Assembly: GCA_964406005.1 (NCBI GenBank)
Contig: CAYOPZ010000011.1
Location: forward strand, 23,813 to 87,812
Source of the DNA: CAYOPZ01 sp964406005
Lineage (GTDB): Bacteria > Bacteroidota > Bacteroidia > Bacteroidales > SM23-62
Direction: 5' to 3'
DNA length: 64,000 nucleotides
Shown here one piece after another: positions 33,868-42,272 of this stretch. A program made the position numbers and the translations under genes. Each line of letters starts with the position of its first letter. The first letter of the stretch is position 1. The notes under the pieces are model-generated. The model was not told where the DNA came from and made no database searches. It saw only the letters and a list, made by a program, of their open reading frames with translations.

Positions 33868-34929
33868 ATGTACACGGCCAGGATCATACGGCACCGCCTG
33901 CGTTTTTATTCTCCTGTCCGAACCTCCAGGGGAACACTCTCCCGTCTCGATACCTGGTACATACTGCTCGGGGCAAGCGACCATCCGGGTCTGTCCGGGA
34001 TCGGCGAATGCCCTGTACTTCCCGGTCTCAGCCAGGATGACAATCCCGGTTTCGAAGGTTTTCTTCAGCAGGCCTGTGAAGAAATTAACAGGGGGAAGGA
34101 ACCATCGGATACTGACCATTTTAATAGCCCTTCCCTGCGGTTCGGGATCGAAACGGCGCTCCGCGACCTGAAACACTCGGGCAACAGGATCCTTTATCCC
34201 TCGGCATTTACGGAAGGACGCACCGGGATCCCGATAAACGGTCTGGTCTGGATGGGGGACATGCATTCCGTACGGGAGCAGGCCGAAGAAAAGATCAGGG
34301 CCGGTTTCAAAGTACTGAAATTCAAGGTCGGAACCGGAAACCATGCCGATGAAATGCAGTTGCTCCGGGGGATCAGGAATCATTACCCTGAATCCGGAAT
34401 GGAGATCAGGCTGGATGCGAACGGGGCCTGGAGCGCCGACGAAGCACTCAGGTATATGGAAGCCTTCTCGAAGCTGGGCATTCACTCCGTAGAACAACCC
34501 GTACCTGCCGGGAGATACGGCGAAATGGCCAGGATCTGCAGGGAAAGCCCTGTCCCCGTCGCACTCGATGAGGAACTGATCGGCAACTTTTCAAGGCAGG
34601 AAAAAAAAGCCATTCTCAAGGAAATTGAACCCCGCTACCTTGTATTGAAACCGGGATTGCTCGGAGGAGTGAGGGCCGCCTCCGAATGGATAGCCCTGGC
34701 CGATGAACTGGGGGCGGGATGGTGGATCACATCCGCACTTGAATCGAACATCGGCCTGAATGCAATTGCACAATGGACCGCAACGCTGGATACACACCTG
34801 CCGCAGGGCCTGGGAACGGGGACCCTGTACGCAAATAATGTCCCCTCCCCTCTCGAGCTCAGGGGAGAAAGGCTTTTTTACAGGCCGGACAAACAATGGA
34901 ACATGGAGATTTTTTCAAACCCTGACTGA
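33868..34929 (+). CDS. menC: o-succinylbenzoate synthase
   Basis: Enolase-superfamily dehydratase giving o-succinylbenzoate from SHCHC. The 353 residues show the capping domain start (RIIRHRLRFYSPVRTSRGTL, GIGECPVLPGLS) and barrel residues: the Lys pair in FKVLKFKVGT, the metal Asp in IRLDANGAWS, Glu in SVEQPVPAG, Asp/Glu in PVALDEEL and the second catalytic Lys in YLVLKPGLLGG. It precedes menE by 3 nt. Confidence 0.93.
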   Translation: MYTARIIRHRLRFYSPVRTSRGTLSRLDTWYILLGASDHPGLSGIGECPVLPGLSQDDNPGFEGFLQQACEEINRGKEPSDTDHFNSPSLRFGIETALRDLKHSGNRILYPSAFTEGRTGIPINGLVWMGDMHSVREQAEEKIRAGFKVLKFKVGTGNHADEMQLLRGIRNHYPESGMEIRLDANGAWSADEALRYMEAFSKLGIHSVEQPVPAGRYGEMARICRESPVPVALDEELIGNFSRQEKKAILKEIEPRYLVLKPGLLGGVRAASEWIALADELGAGWWITSALESNIGLNAIAQWTATLDTHLPQGLGTGTLYANNVPSPLELRGERLFYRPDKQWNMEIFSNPD

Positions 34930-34932
34930 ACC

Positions 34933-36027
34933 ATGCTGGACGGACCGTTTTATTTAAATGGAAAACGATTCGAAAGAAACGAATTGATCTCGTACTGCTG
35001 GGAAGCCTCTGCGGATCCTTCAACATCCTCCTGGCAGGCAGGGGTTTTCCGTTTTATTCTGGATTTCCTTTCACCCGGAACAACCATTGTACAGAAAACG
35101 AGCGGAACGACCGGAAAGGCGAAGCAACTGGACCTTAGAAAGGATTCCATGCTTGTTTCCGCGAAAAAAACAATTTCCCGTTTTGAACTCGGGAAGCAGG
35201 ATTCCGCGCTGCTTTGCCTCCCGGTGGACTACATTGCCGGAAAGATGATGGTTGTCAGAGCGCTTTCCGCATCTATGAACCTGGTCACGGTTGAGGCCAG
35301 AGGACGCCCCCTTGAGGGATTCCGGCAGGAGATCGATCTTGCTGCCATGGTTCCCCTCCAGGTTTACCAGTCCATCCGGCACGGGGACCCGCTCGAAGAA
35401 ATTAAAGTCCTTCTGATCGGAGGGAGTGAGATTCATCCGGACCTGCGGCGGCGGATAGAGGAACTCCGGGGCACCAGGGCATTTGAATCATTCGCTACTT
35501 CGGAAACCTGTTCCCACATCGCACTAAGAGCGCTTAACGGCCCTAACAGGGCCGAAGAATTCAGCGTCCTGGAGGGCATTGGGATAAACCGTGACGAACG
35601 GGGCTGCCTGCTCATTGATGCACCCGGAATAGCCGGTTCGACCGTCGTTACCAATGACTTGGTCGAGTTGAACGGGAAAACCGGGTTCCGCTGGCTGGGA
35701 AGGATCGATAATCTGATCAAAAGCGGAGGCCTGCCCATCATTCCGGAAGAAATAGAAAGAAAGATCATACCGCTTATTGAAATGAATTGCATGATTGTTC
35801 CGGTGCCTGATGTCCGTCTCGGTCAGCGGCCCGTACTTGCCGTGGAAACCGGCAAACTCGGGGCAGATAAGCAGGAAATAGCCCGCAGGCTGGAGGGGGT
35901 GCTGACCGCCGCAGAACAACCAAGATCCATCGTATTCTTCAGAAAGTTCCCTGTAAATGCTTCTTTCAAGTACGACCGGCTTGCCGTTGCCAGAAGGGCC
36001 GGGGAAATCATCCGGAAAGGAAAGTGA
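34933..36027 (+). CDS. menE: o-succinylbenzoate--CoA ligase
   Basis: ANL-superfamily adenylating enzyme that makes o-succinylbenzoyl-CoA. At 364 residues it is the short form usual in Bacteroidota. The ATP loop is VQKTSGTTGKAKQLDL. Other marks are LIGGSEIHP, FATSETCSHIALR, the hinge GRIDNLIKSGGLPIIPEEIE and the C-terminal NASFKYDRL with the adenylation Lys. It is the last gene of the men operon; its stop is 16 nt from the stop of the convergent RelA gene. Confidence 0.92.
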   Translation: MLDGPFYLNGKRFERNELISYCWEASADPSTSSWQAGVFRFILDFLSPGTTIVQKTSGTTGKAKQLDLRKDSMLVSAKKTISRFELGKQDSALLCLPVDYIAGKMMVVRALSASMNLVTVEARGRPLEGFRQEIDLAAMVPLQVYQSIRHGDPLEEIKVLLIGGSEIHPDLRRRIEELRGTRAFESFATSETCSHIALRALNGPNRAEEFSVLEGIGINRDERGCLLIDAPGIAGSTVVTNDLVELNGKTGFRWLGRIDNLIKSGGLPIIPEEIERKIIPLIEMNCMIVPVPDVRLGQRPVLAVETGKLGADKQEIARRLEGVLTAAEQPRSIVFFRKFPVNASFKYDRLAVARRAGEIIRKGK

Positions 36028-36043
36028 AGTGCAAAGGAGGCTT

Positions 36044-38278
36044 TCAGCGCTCCATGCGTGAAACATTCAGTACCCCCCTGATCTTTGCCAGTCTTTTTAT
36101 CAGCACATCGAGGTGGGAAGTGTCCCTGACAAAGAGCGTAAGGCTTCCTTCAAACATGCCGTCCGTGGTATCGATTGTAATGGAGCGCATGTTCACCCTC
36201 AGATCTTTTGATATCAGATCCGATATTTTACTGAGTATGCCGATGTCGTCCTCACCCGTGATACGGATTGCCACGGGAAAATGCGTTTGTGAACCTTTAT
36301 CCGCCCACTGTGCCCTGACCACCCTGTATCCGTGCTTCGAGATCAGTTGTGCCGCATTCGGGCAATTCACACGGTGTATCGTGATCCCTGATTTCACCGT
36401 GACAAAACCGAATATCTCATCACCGTGTATGGGATTGCAGCATTTTCCCAGCCTGTGGTCTATTTTGTCCAGGTTTTCGTCTATAACCAGGTAATCATCC
36501 TGTTTTACAGCACCCGATACCAGTCTGTCCACGGCTTCCTCCCCTATCTCTGTGGTGCGGGAGGGGCTTTCAGGGAGGGTCTTCTCCTTTACTATATCCT
36601 TGATTTCCAGCAGGTCTATCTTATCGGTCGCAACCATGGAATACAGGTCGGTTGCTGTTTTCAGTTTGTAATGACGGAGAAGTTTGTTGATGCTGGTATC
36701 CTCGAATTCAAGTTTCCAGTTGCGGAACCTGCGCCTCAGGATCTCCCTCCCGTTTTTTGCCCGGGCGAGCCGGTCTTCCTGAAGCGCCTGCTTTATTTTT
36801 GATTTTGCCTTCGAGGTAACCACGTATTTGAGCCAGTCCTGGTTGGGCCGCTGGGACTTGGAGGTAACGATCTCAACCTTATCCCCGTTGGTCAGCCGGT
36901 GGCGGATGGGAACATTTTTACCGTTGATTTTTGCCCCCGTGCATGTCATACCGACCTGTGAATGCACGTCAAAGGCAAAATCAAGAACGGTTGCCCCGGC
37001 AGAAAATTTTTTAAGGTCTCCTTTTGGCGTGAATACAAAGATTTCCTTGTTGTATATGCTAAGCTTGAAATCATCTATGATATCGCCGGCATCCGGGTCC
37101 GGGCTCTCCAGGACTTCCCTGATCTTATTCAGCCAGCTTCCCATATCGGCCTGATCGGACCCTTCCTTGTATTTCCAGTGTGCGGCCAGACCGCGTTCGG
37201 CAATTTCGTTCATTCTCCGGGTCCTGATCTGCACTTCAACCCATCTTCCTCCGGGTACGACAACGGTGGTATGCAGCGATTCGTATCCATTCGATTTAGG
37301 CGCGGATATCCAGTCTCTCAACCGGTCCGGATTAGGCTGATACAGGTCCGTGACCATGGAATATACATTCCAGCAGTCTGATTTTTCCCTTGCGGGAGGA
37401 GAATCCAGAATAACCCGGATGGCGAACAGATCGTACACCTCTTCAAAATCCACGTTTTGCTGGTTCATCTTGGTCCAGATCGAATAAATGGATTTGGTCC
37501 TGCCCTTGATTTCATAAATCAGATCCTTCCCGGCAAGCAGCCGGTCCAGCGGCCGGATGAATTCTCCTATAAGCTTTTCCCTGGATGTTCTGGTTTCCTT
37601 CAGTTTGTCATTGACATACCTGAAAGCTTTCGGGTCTGTACACCTGAGGTGGAGGTCTTCCATTTCCGATTTGATGTTGTAAAGCCCGAGCCTGTGAGCA
37701 AGCGGTGCATAGATATAAAAAGTTTCCGCTGCGATCCGCAATTGCTCACTCCTGTCAAGGGTATCAAGACGGCGCATCACATAAAGGCGGTCAGCCAGCA
37801 TCACCAGGATCACACGTACATCGCCCGAAAGGGTGAGCAGCAGATTTCTGAGTTTGCCGGCCTGATCGGTGGATTTCTGGGTATCTACCCCGGAAATTTT
37901 CGCCAGGTCATGAATGATGCCGATGATCCGGGAATCCAGGAAACCTTCAAGGTCTTTGTCCTGTATCCTGTCTTCAAGATAAAAATCATACAGGAGGGCG
38001 CTGATTATGGAACTTGCGCCAAGTCCGATTTCCCCGGCCAGGATCAGGGAAACGCCAAGTGCATGTACCATGACCGGTTCCCCGAGTTTCAAAGGCAATT
38101 CTTCACAGACCTTCAGGGCAAGGTCCAGGGCCTGTCTGAGCATACTGAACTCAGTTTCATCCAGGTCCTGTTTGCCGGTACGCAGAAGTTGCCTGTACAG
38201 GCCGGGGACATGTTTGTCCTTACTGATATTTTGCTCGACTCCGCTCAAGGGTATTGATTTTCCAGGCAAAATTAACAT
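36044..38278 (-). CDS. relA: RelA-type (p)ppGpp synthetase with degenerate hydrolase domain
   Basis: Long RelA/SpoT homologue of 744 residues. Order: HD domain, synthetase domain, TGS (FVFTPKGDLKKFSAGATVLDFAFD), conserved-cysteine region (KCCNPIHGDEIFGFV) and C-terminal ACT. Synthetase motifs are intact (YDLFAIRVIL, GYESLHTTVVVPGG). The hydrolase site is not: the HD pair reads YD at residues 97-98 (ALLYDFYLED) and the usual RLHNMRT reads RLYVMRR. So it should make but not degrade (p)ppGpp. I chose ATG 38278, which has GGAGGG 6 nt upstream; ATG 38299 and TTG 38353 are open alternatives. Confidence 0.9.
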   Translation of the reverse strand: MLILPGKSIPLSGVEQNISKDKHVPGLYRQLLRTGKQDLDETEFSMLRQALDLALKVCEELPLKLGEPVMVHALGVSLILAGEIGLGASSIISALLYDFYLEDRIQDKDLEGFLDSRIIGIIHDLAKISGVDTQKSTDQAGKLRNLLLTLSGDVRVILVMLADRLYVMRRLDTLDRSEQLRIAAETFYIYAPLAHRLGLYNIKSEMEDLHLRCTDPKAFRYVNDKLKETRTSREKLIGEFIRPLDRLLAGKDLIYEIKGRTKSIYSIWTKMNQQNVDFEEVYDLFAIRVILDSPPAREKSDCWNVYSMVTDLYQPNPDRLRDWISAPKSNGYESLHTTVVVPGGRWVEVQIRTRRMNEIAERGLAAHWKYKEGSDQADMGSWLNKIREVLESPDPDAGDIIDDFKLSIYNKEIFVFTPKGDLKKFSAGATVLDFAFDVHSQVGMTCTGAKINGKNVPIRHRLTNGDKVEIVTSKSQRPNQDWLKYVVTSKAKSKIKQALQEDRLARAKNGREILRRRFRNWKLEFEDTSINKLLRHYKLKTATDLYSMVATDKIDLLEIKDIVKEKTLPESPSRTTEIGEEAVDRLVSGAVKQDDYLVIDENLDKIDHRLGKCCNPIHGDEIFGFVTVKSGITIHRVNCPNAAQLISKHGYRVVRAQWADKGSQTHFPVAIRITGEDDIGILSKISDLISKDLRVNMRSITIDTTDGMFEGSLTLFVRDTSHLDVLIKRLAKIRGVLNVSRMER

Positions 38279-38333
38279 TCTTTTCCCTCCCCGCCGCATG
38301 AAACCTTCATCCGTAGCGCGGGAGTACGGCAAT

Positions 38334-38366
38334 AAAAAAATCCCTTCCTGCAAGGCAAAAAGGGAT
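38334..38366 (-). terminator. intrinsic terminator after the outer-membrane protein gene
   Basis: On the minus strand ATCCCTT and AAGGGAT pair around a 13-nt loop and run into TTTTTTTATT. It lies 22 nt after the stop of the 38388-39461 gene and upstream of relA. Confidence 0.75.
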
Positions 38367-38387
38367 GTCGTTCACAGGGGACAATTC

Positions 38388-39461
38388 CTACCTGAAGGAA
38401 ATGCCCAGGCCCGCAGTGGCTACAGAGTAATTGGCATAGGTATAGTCGAGGTGCAGGGTGATCACGGTAAACTTGAAGCGTATACCCGCATTGAGCCTGG
38501 GTTTGGCTATTCCTCCGTCGCTGTTTTTAATCTCCACGTCAAGCGGATCGGTAACAGTGGATGCATCCGTGACTTCTGCAAAAGGCGGGGGACCCGTATT
38601 CAGCGTCGGCACCGGAAAATCCCCGTTCAGTTTGAGATTTGTCTGTGACAGGGAGATCCCAAGGCCACCGTAAAAACATACCACGGGCAGGTCTGCTCCG
38701 ACCAGGAAATTGACCGTATGCCCCTGGGTCTGCAGATCAAAGTTCTGGTTATCCCAGGAATGGGAGGAATTATCAACGGCGCCTACCGCTGCAGGCGTTA
38801 TGCTGTTCAGCTTTACATTCACTTTCAGGTTCGTATAGCCGTATTGCAGTGTAAAATCAAGAACCGGGATACGTTTTACAAAAGGGATCCACTGCCCGAT
38901 ATCATGCTTGAAACCTATCCCCCAGAGATCGGATTGCAGCCCCCTGAACTTCATGGTCGGCATATACCGGCCCATGATCTCGAATCCCTTTGGCAATCCC
39001 ACACCCGCATTGAGCATGGGTGACGGGAAAAATCCTATACCGACGCCTCCCGGATGATCGTATTCGGCCAGGGTATAGCCGCCGGATTCATACGAAATGC
39101 TCGGGCCCAGGCCTTTTTCCCCGAAAAAGGTGGCTGCGACGGGATCGCTGTATGCCGCGCTAAGCGCCAGTTCGCTCAGATCGTATGTTTTAGCGGCATC
39201 CGGGGCAAAGGCCGTACTGACGGTGAAATAAAGGTGAAACCCGCCCAGTTTGTGTACGCTGGCTGAGTTGTACCAGCCGCTGTTGAGATTGGCACCCAGG
39301 GCATTGGCAAGCGGGCGGATGTATTCGGTCATCATCAGCCCCGCATCATCCTTCCCGCCGGTCAGGATTTTCCCGAAATCCGCCACCTGGCCGAAAGAAA
39401 GACCCAGGCTAAGCAATGCCGCAAATGCAAGGAGTATAAATCGTTTGCATGTCGTTTTCAT
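38388..39461 (-). CDS. outer-membrane beta-barrel protein of unknown function (DUF6588-like)
   Basis: A 357-residue secreted protein with a clear signal peptide (MKTTCKRFILLAFAALLSLG, cut near LSFGQ). The rest is Gly- and aromatic-rich with alternating strands, ending in YANYSVATAGLGISFR, as in outer-membrane barrels. The N-terminal theme (YIRPLANALGANLNSGWYNSASVHKLGGFHL) resembles the Bacteroidota DUF6588 group, but I am not certain of the family name. It has its own terminator and is divergent from rarA. Role unknown. Confidence 0.7.
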   Translation of the reverse strand: MKTTCKRFILLAFAALLSLGLSFGQVADFGKILTGGKDDAGLMMTEYIRPLANALGANLNSGWYNSASVHKLGGFHLYFTVSTAFAPDAAKTYDLSELALSAAYSDPVAATFFGEKGLGPSISYESGGYTLAEYDHPGGVGIGFFPSPMLNAGVGLPKGFEIMGRYMPTMKFRGLQSDLWGIGFKHDIGQWIPFVKRIPVLDFTLQYGYTNLKVNVKLNSITPAAVGAVDNSSHSWDNQNFDLQTQGHTVNFLVGADLPVVCFYGGLGISLSQTNLKLNGDFPVPTLNTGPPPFAEVTDASTVTDPLDVEIKNSDGGIAKPRLNAGIRFKFTVITLHLDYTYANYSVATAGLGISFR

Positions 39462-39595
39462 AATATGTTTGTTTTTAATAATTACAGGTTTTACCGCACA
39501 CGAAGATAAGAACTTCTCGTGAAATCAGGGACTTTATTTAAAGTATGACCCGGTTGGCGGTAAAAATGTTGCATCCCGGGGAACGATTGGCAGCC

Positions 39596-39626
39596 TTTGC
39601 GGTTCTTCAGGTAATCCTTAAATTTA
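39596..39626 (+). promoter_or_regulatory. promoter of rarA
   Basis: TTTG (39596-39599), 19 nt, then TAAATTTA (39619-39626), one base off TAnnTTTG. The expected start of transcription near 39632 lies 18 nt before ATG 39650 and excludes longer reading-frame starts upstream. Confidence 0.55.
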
Positions 39627-39649
39627 GAAAATCAAATGACCTTCAGGAT

Positions 39650-40957
39650 ATGGATATCCCGAATCAACCCCTTGCAGACCGGATGAGGCCGGGAAAACTG
39701 GATGGATTTATGGGGCAGGAACATCTTGTTGGCAAGGGAGCCGTGATAAGAAAGATGATTGATTCCTCAGCGGTGGCCTCTTTTATTCTCTGGGGCCCCC
39801 CGGGTGTCGGAAAAACCACCCTTGCCCGTATCATCGCCAACCAGCTTGAACGGCCCTTCTACCCGCTAAGTGCGGTACAGTCGGGGGTGAAAGATGTACG
39901 GGAAACCCTTGAAAAAGCCAGAAAGCAGCAATTCTTCGACAAACCCAATCCCATCCTGTTCATTGACGAGATCCACCGTTTCAGCAAATCCCAGCAGGAT
40001 TCCCTTCTGGGTGCGGTGGAACAGGGGATCGTCATACTGATCGGCGCAACCACGGAAAATCCTTCATTCGAGGTGATTTCCCCCCTGCTTTCACGCTGCC
40101 AGGTATACACGCTGAACCCCCTGTCAAGGGACGACCTGTTGAACCTGATTGACCTGGCCCTGACAAAGGATGTGCTTCTGAAAAAACTGAAAGTCAATAT
40201 ACAGGAAGACGAGGCGCTCCTCAGGCTTTCGGGAGGCGACGCAAGGAAGCTTTTTAATGCCCTGGAACTGATAGTGAATGCTGAAATTATGGAGCATACA
40301 GGTAAAGGAGGCATACCCGAGATCAGGATCACTGACAGGAAGGTGATGGACAAGATCCAGGAAAACATCGCACTCTACGATAAAAGCGGTGAGCAGCATT
40401 ACGACATCATCTCAGCCTTCATTAAAAGCATACGCGGCAGTGATCCCAATGCGGCCGTATACTGGCTGGCAAGAATGATCGAAGGCGGGGAAAAACCCGA
40501 ATTCATCGCCAGAAGGCTTGTGATCCTCGCATCCGAAGACATAGGGCTTGCCAACCCCAATGCCCTGCTTCTTGCGACCAGCTGCTTCCAGGCCGTCCAT
40601 ATGGTGGGATGGCCGGAATCCAGAATTATCCTTTCCGAGGCCACCCTTTACCTGGCCTCTTCACCCAAAAGCAATGCCTCATACCTGGCCATTGAAGATG
40701 CGCAGAAGCTGGTGGGAGAAACCGGAGATCTGAGTGTTCCCCTGCATCTCCGTAATGCCCCCACCGTTCTGATGAAGGACCTTGGCTATGGGAAGGACTA
40801 CAAATACGCGCACAGCTATGAGGGCAATTTTATTGAAGATGATTTTCTTCCGGAAGACCTGGCCGGAAGGAAATTCTACGAGCCGCAGAACAACGCGAGG
40901 GAACAGGAGATAAAGGAAAGGCTTAGAAACTGGTGGAAGGACCGATACGGATACTGA
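39650..40957 (+). CDS. rarA: replication-associated recombination protein A
   Basis: AAA+ ATPase of the RarA/MgsA/WRNIP1 family acting at stalled replication forks. From ATG 39650 it is 435 residues. It begins MDIPNQPLADRMRPGKLDGFMGQEHLVG and has Walker A LWGPPGVGKTTLARIIA, Walker B ILFIDEIHRFSKSQQD, sensor GATTENPSFEV and the C-terminal tetramerisation part (YDIISAFIKSIRGSDPNAAVYWLARM). The frame stays open 35 codons upstream, but that piece overlaps the predicted promoter. Confidence 0.95.
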   Translation: MDIPNQPLADRMRPGKLDGFMGQEHLVGKGAVIRKMIDSSAVASFILWGPPGVGKTTLARIIANQLERPFYPLSAVQSGVKDVRETLEKARKQQFFDKPNPILFIDEIHRFSKSQQDSLLGAVEQGIVILIGATTENPSFEVISPLLSRCQVYTLNPLSRDDLLNLIDLALTKDVLLKKLKVNIQEDEALLRLSGGDARKLFNALELIVNAEIMEHTGKGGIPEIRITDRKVMDKIQENIALYDKSGEQHYDIISAFIKSIRGSDPNAAVYWLARMIEGGEKPEFIARRLVILASEDIGLANPNALLLATSCFQAVHMVGWPESRIILSEATLYLASSPKSNASYLAIEDAQKLVGETGDLSVPLHLRNAPTVLMKDLGYGKDYKYAHSYEGNFIEDDFLPEDLAGRKFYEPQNNAREQEIKERLRNWWKDRYGY

Positions 40958-41007
40958 CAAATTATTTCTATTTTTAAGTATCCAAAAAACAGGAGCTGAA
41001 GCAGACC

Positions 41008-41826
41008 ATGCTGGAAAACCTGCCTTTCATTCAAAATACCGATGCGGGTAATTTTTTTCTGATTGCCGGTCCCTGCGTTGTGGAGAATGAGGAACTGTGC
41101 TTTCAGGTGGCCGAAAAATTATCCGCTGTCAGCTCAACACTGGAAATACCTTTTATTTTTAAGGCATCATACAGAAAGGCAAACCGTTCAAAATCAGACT
41201 CCTTTACCGGAATTGGCGATGCTGCCGCGCTTGAAATTCTCAGCAAGGTCAGGAATCAATTGAAAATCCCGGTGCTGACGGATATACATACGCCCGGGGA
41301 AGCAGCCCTGGCAGCACAGTACGCGGATGTTCTCCAGATACCTGCATTTCTGAGCCGCCAGACGGAATTGCTGGTGGCCGCTGCCGGTACAGGCAAATAT
41401 GTGAATATCAAAAAGGGACAGTTCATGGCTCCTGCTTCCATGCGATTTGCGGCGGAAAAAGTTGCAGGTGCAGGAAATACCCGTATCATGCTTACCGATC
41501 GGGGCACCATGTTCGGCTATCAGGACCTGGTCGTGGATTACCGTGGCATCGTCGAAATGCAGAAAACCGGTTATCCCGTCGTTCTGGATGTTACTCATTC
41601 ACTGCAGCAACCCAACCAGCCGTCGGGAGTAAGCGGGGGTTTGCCGGAACTGATAGAAACGCTGGCCAGAGCGGGGGTGGCGGCGGGTGTGGACGGGATT
41701 TTCCTGGAAACCCACCCAGATCCCGGAACAGCCAAATCGGACGGGGCGAACATGTTGCACCTGAAATCAGTCGGACCGCTGCTTGAAAAACTTGTCAGGA
41801 TCAGAAAAACAATCAATGAGTTATGA
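41008..41826 (+). CDS. kdsA: 3-deoxy-8-phosphooctulonate synthase
   Basis: Condenses phosphoenolpyruvate and arabinose 5-phosphate to KDO-8-phosphate for lipopolysaccharide. The 272 residues show FLIAGPCVVENEE, IFKASYRKANRSKSDSFTGIG, VLTDIHTPGEA, LQIPAFLSRQTELLVAAA, VNIKKGQFMAP and VDGIFLETHPDP. KANRSKS marks KDO rather than DAHP synthase. It follows rarA by 50 nt and ends at a strong terminator. Confidence 0.96.
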   Translation: MLENLPFIQNTDAGNFFLIAGPCVVENEELCFQVAEKLSAVSSTLEIPFIFKASYRKANRSKSDSFTGIGDAAALEILSKVRNQLKIPVLTDIHTPGEAALAAQYADVLQIPAFLSRQTELLVAAAGTGKYVNIKKGQFMAPASMRFAAEKVAGAGNTRIMLTDRGTMFGYQDLVVDYRGIVEMQKTGYPVVLDVTHSLQQPNQPSGVSGGLPELIETLARAGVAAGVDGIFLETHPDPGTAKSDGANMLHLKSVGPLLEKLVRIRKTINEL

Positions 41827-41833
41827 AATATGG

Positions 41834-41864
41834 ACAGGAGCCCTCTTCGGGGCTCCTGTTTTTT
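41834..41864 (+). terminator. intrinsic terminator after kdsA
   Basis: A 10-bp stem ACAGGAGCCC / GGGCTCCTGT with loop TCTTCG is followed by six T. It lies between kdsA and the 3' end of rnpB, which is read from the other strand. Confidence 0.85.
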
Positions 41865-42212
41865 CCAGCAGGCCTGTAAGCCGGGTTCTGTATCCGGGGC
41901 GTCCCGCATGGGGCCGATTCCCGGACATCTATCATTTATCTGATCGACCTACCCCCCGACATTGGACGAGCAATCCTTAATCGCCGGTATACATGGTCTT
42001 TCAGCCCAAAAGGCGGGCGGCACCCGGAGTCACCACCGGGCCCGGTGAGCTCTTACCTCACCTTCTCACCCTTGCCCCGGGTAACCGGGGCGGTTGTTTT
42101 CTTTCCCGCTTCCATGCCCTCACGGACATCTTCTTTTCAGAAGTTTGGCGCTCTGTGCTGCCCGGACTTTCCTTTCCCCGGTCAGCCGGGGAACGATAGA
42201 TCGTCCTGCTGG
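41865..42212 (-). ncRNA. rnpB: RNase P RNA, bacterial class A
   Basis: Catalytic RNA that trims the 5' ends of tRNA precursors. On the minus strand the order of conserved blocks is right: P1 5' arm CCAGCAGG at 42212-42205, GGAAAGTCCGGGC near 42172-42160, GAGGTAAGAGCTCACCGG near 42059-42042, and CAGAACCCGGCTTACAGG leading to the P1 3' arm CCTGCTGG at 41872-41865. The arms pair perfectly over 8 bp. Length is about 348 nt. A -7 box (42227-42220) predicts initiation at about 42213, in agreement with the 5' end. Exact ends may be a few bases off. Confidence 0.95.
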
Positions 42213-42219
42213 ATGAATG

Positions 42220-42227
42220 TAAAATTA
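42220..42227 (-). promoter_or_regulatory. -7 element of rnpB
   Basis: TAATTTTA on the minus strand, one base off TAnnTTTG, ends 7 nt before the RNase P RNA 5' end deduced from P1 pairing. There is no TTG at the -33 distance. Confidence 0.5.
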
Positions 42228-42272
42228 AGGAAAAAAAAGTCAGTAACCCATATTGATGTAACTTTATCGCCA

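Noticed and set aside
38279..38353. TTG-initiated longer RelA
   Set aside because: The added residues come from the terminator region of the neighbouring gene and are not RelA-like; ATG 38278 has a well-placed purine-rich site.
42045..42272. Long N-terminal extension of the queA reading frame
   Set aside because: The stretch lies inside the RNase P RNA gene on the other strand and shows no QueA likeness; the conserved protein starts at 42273.
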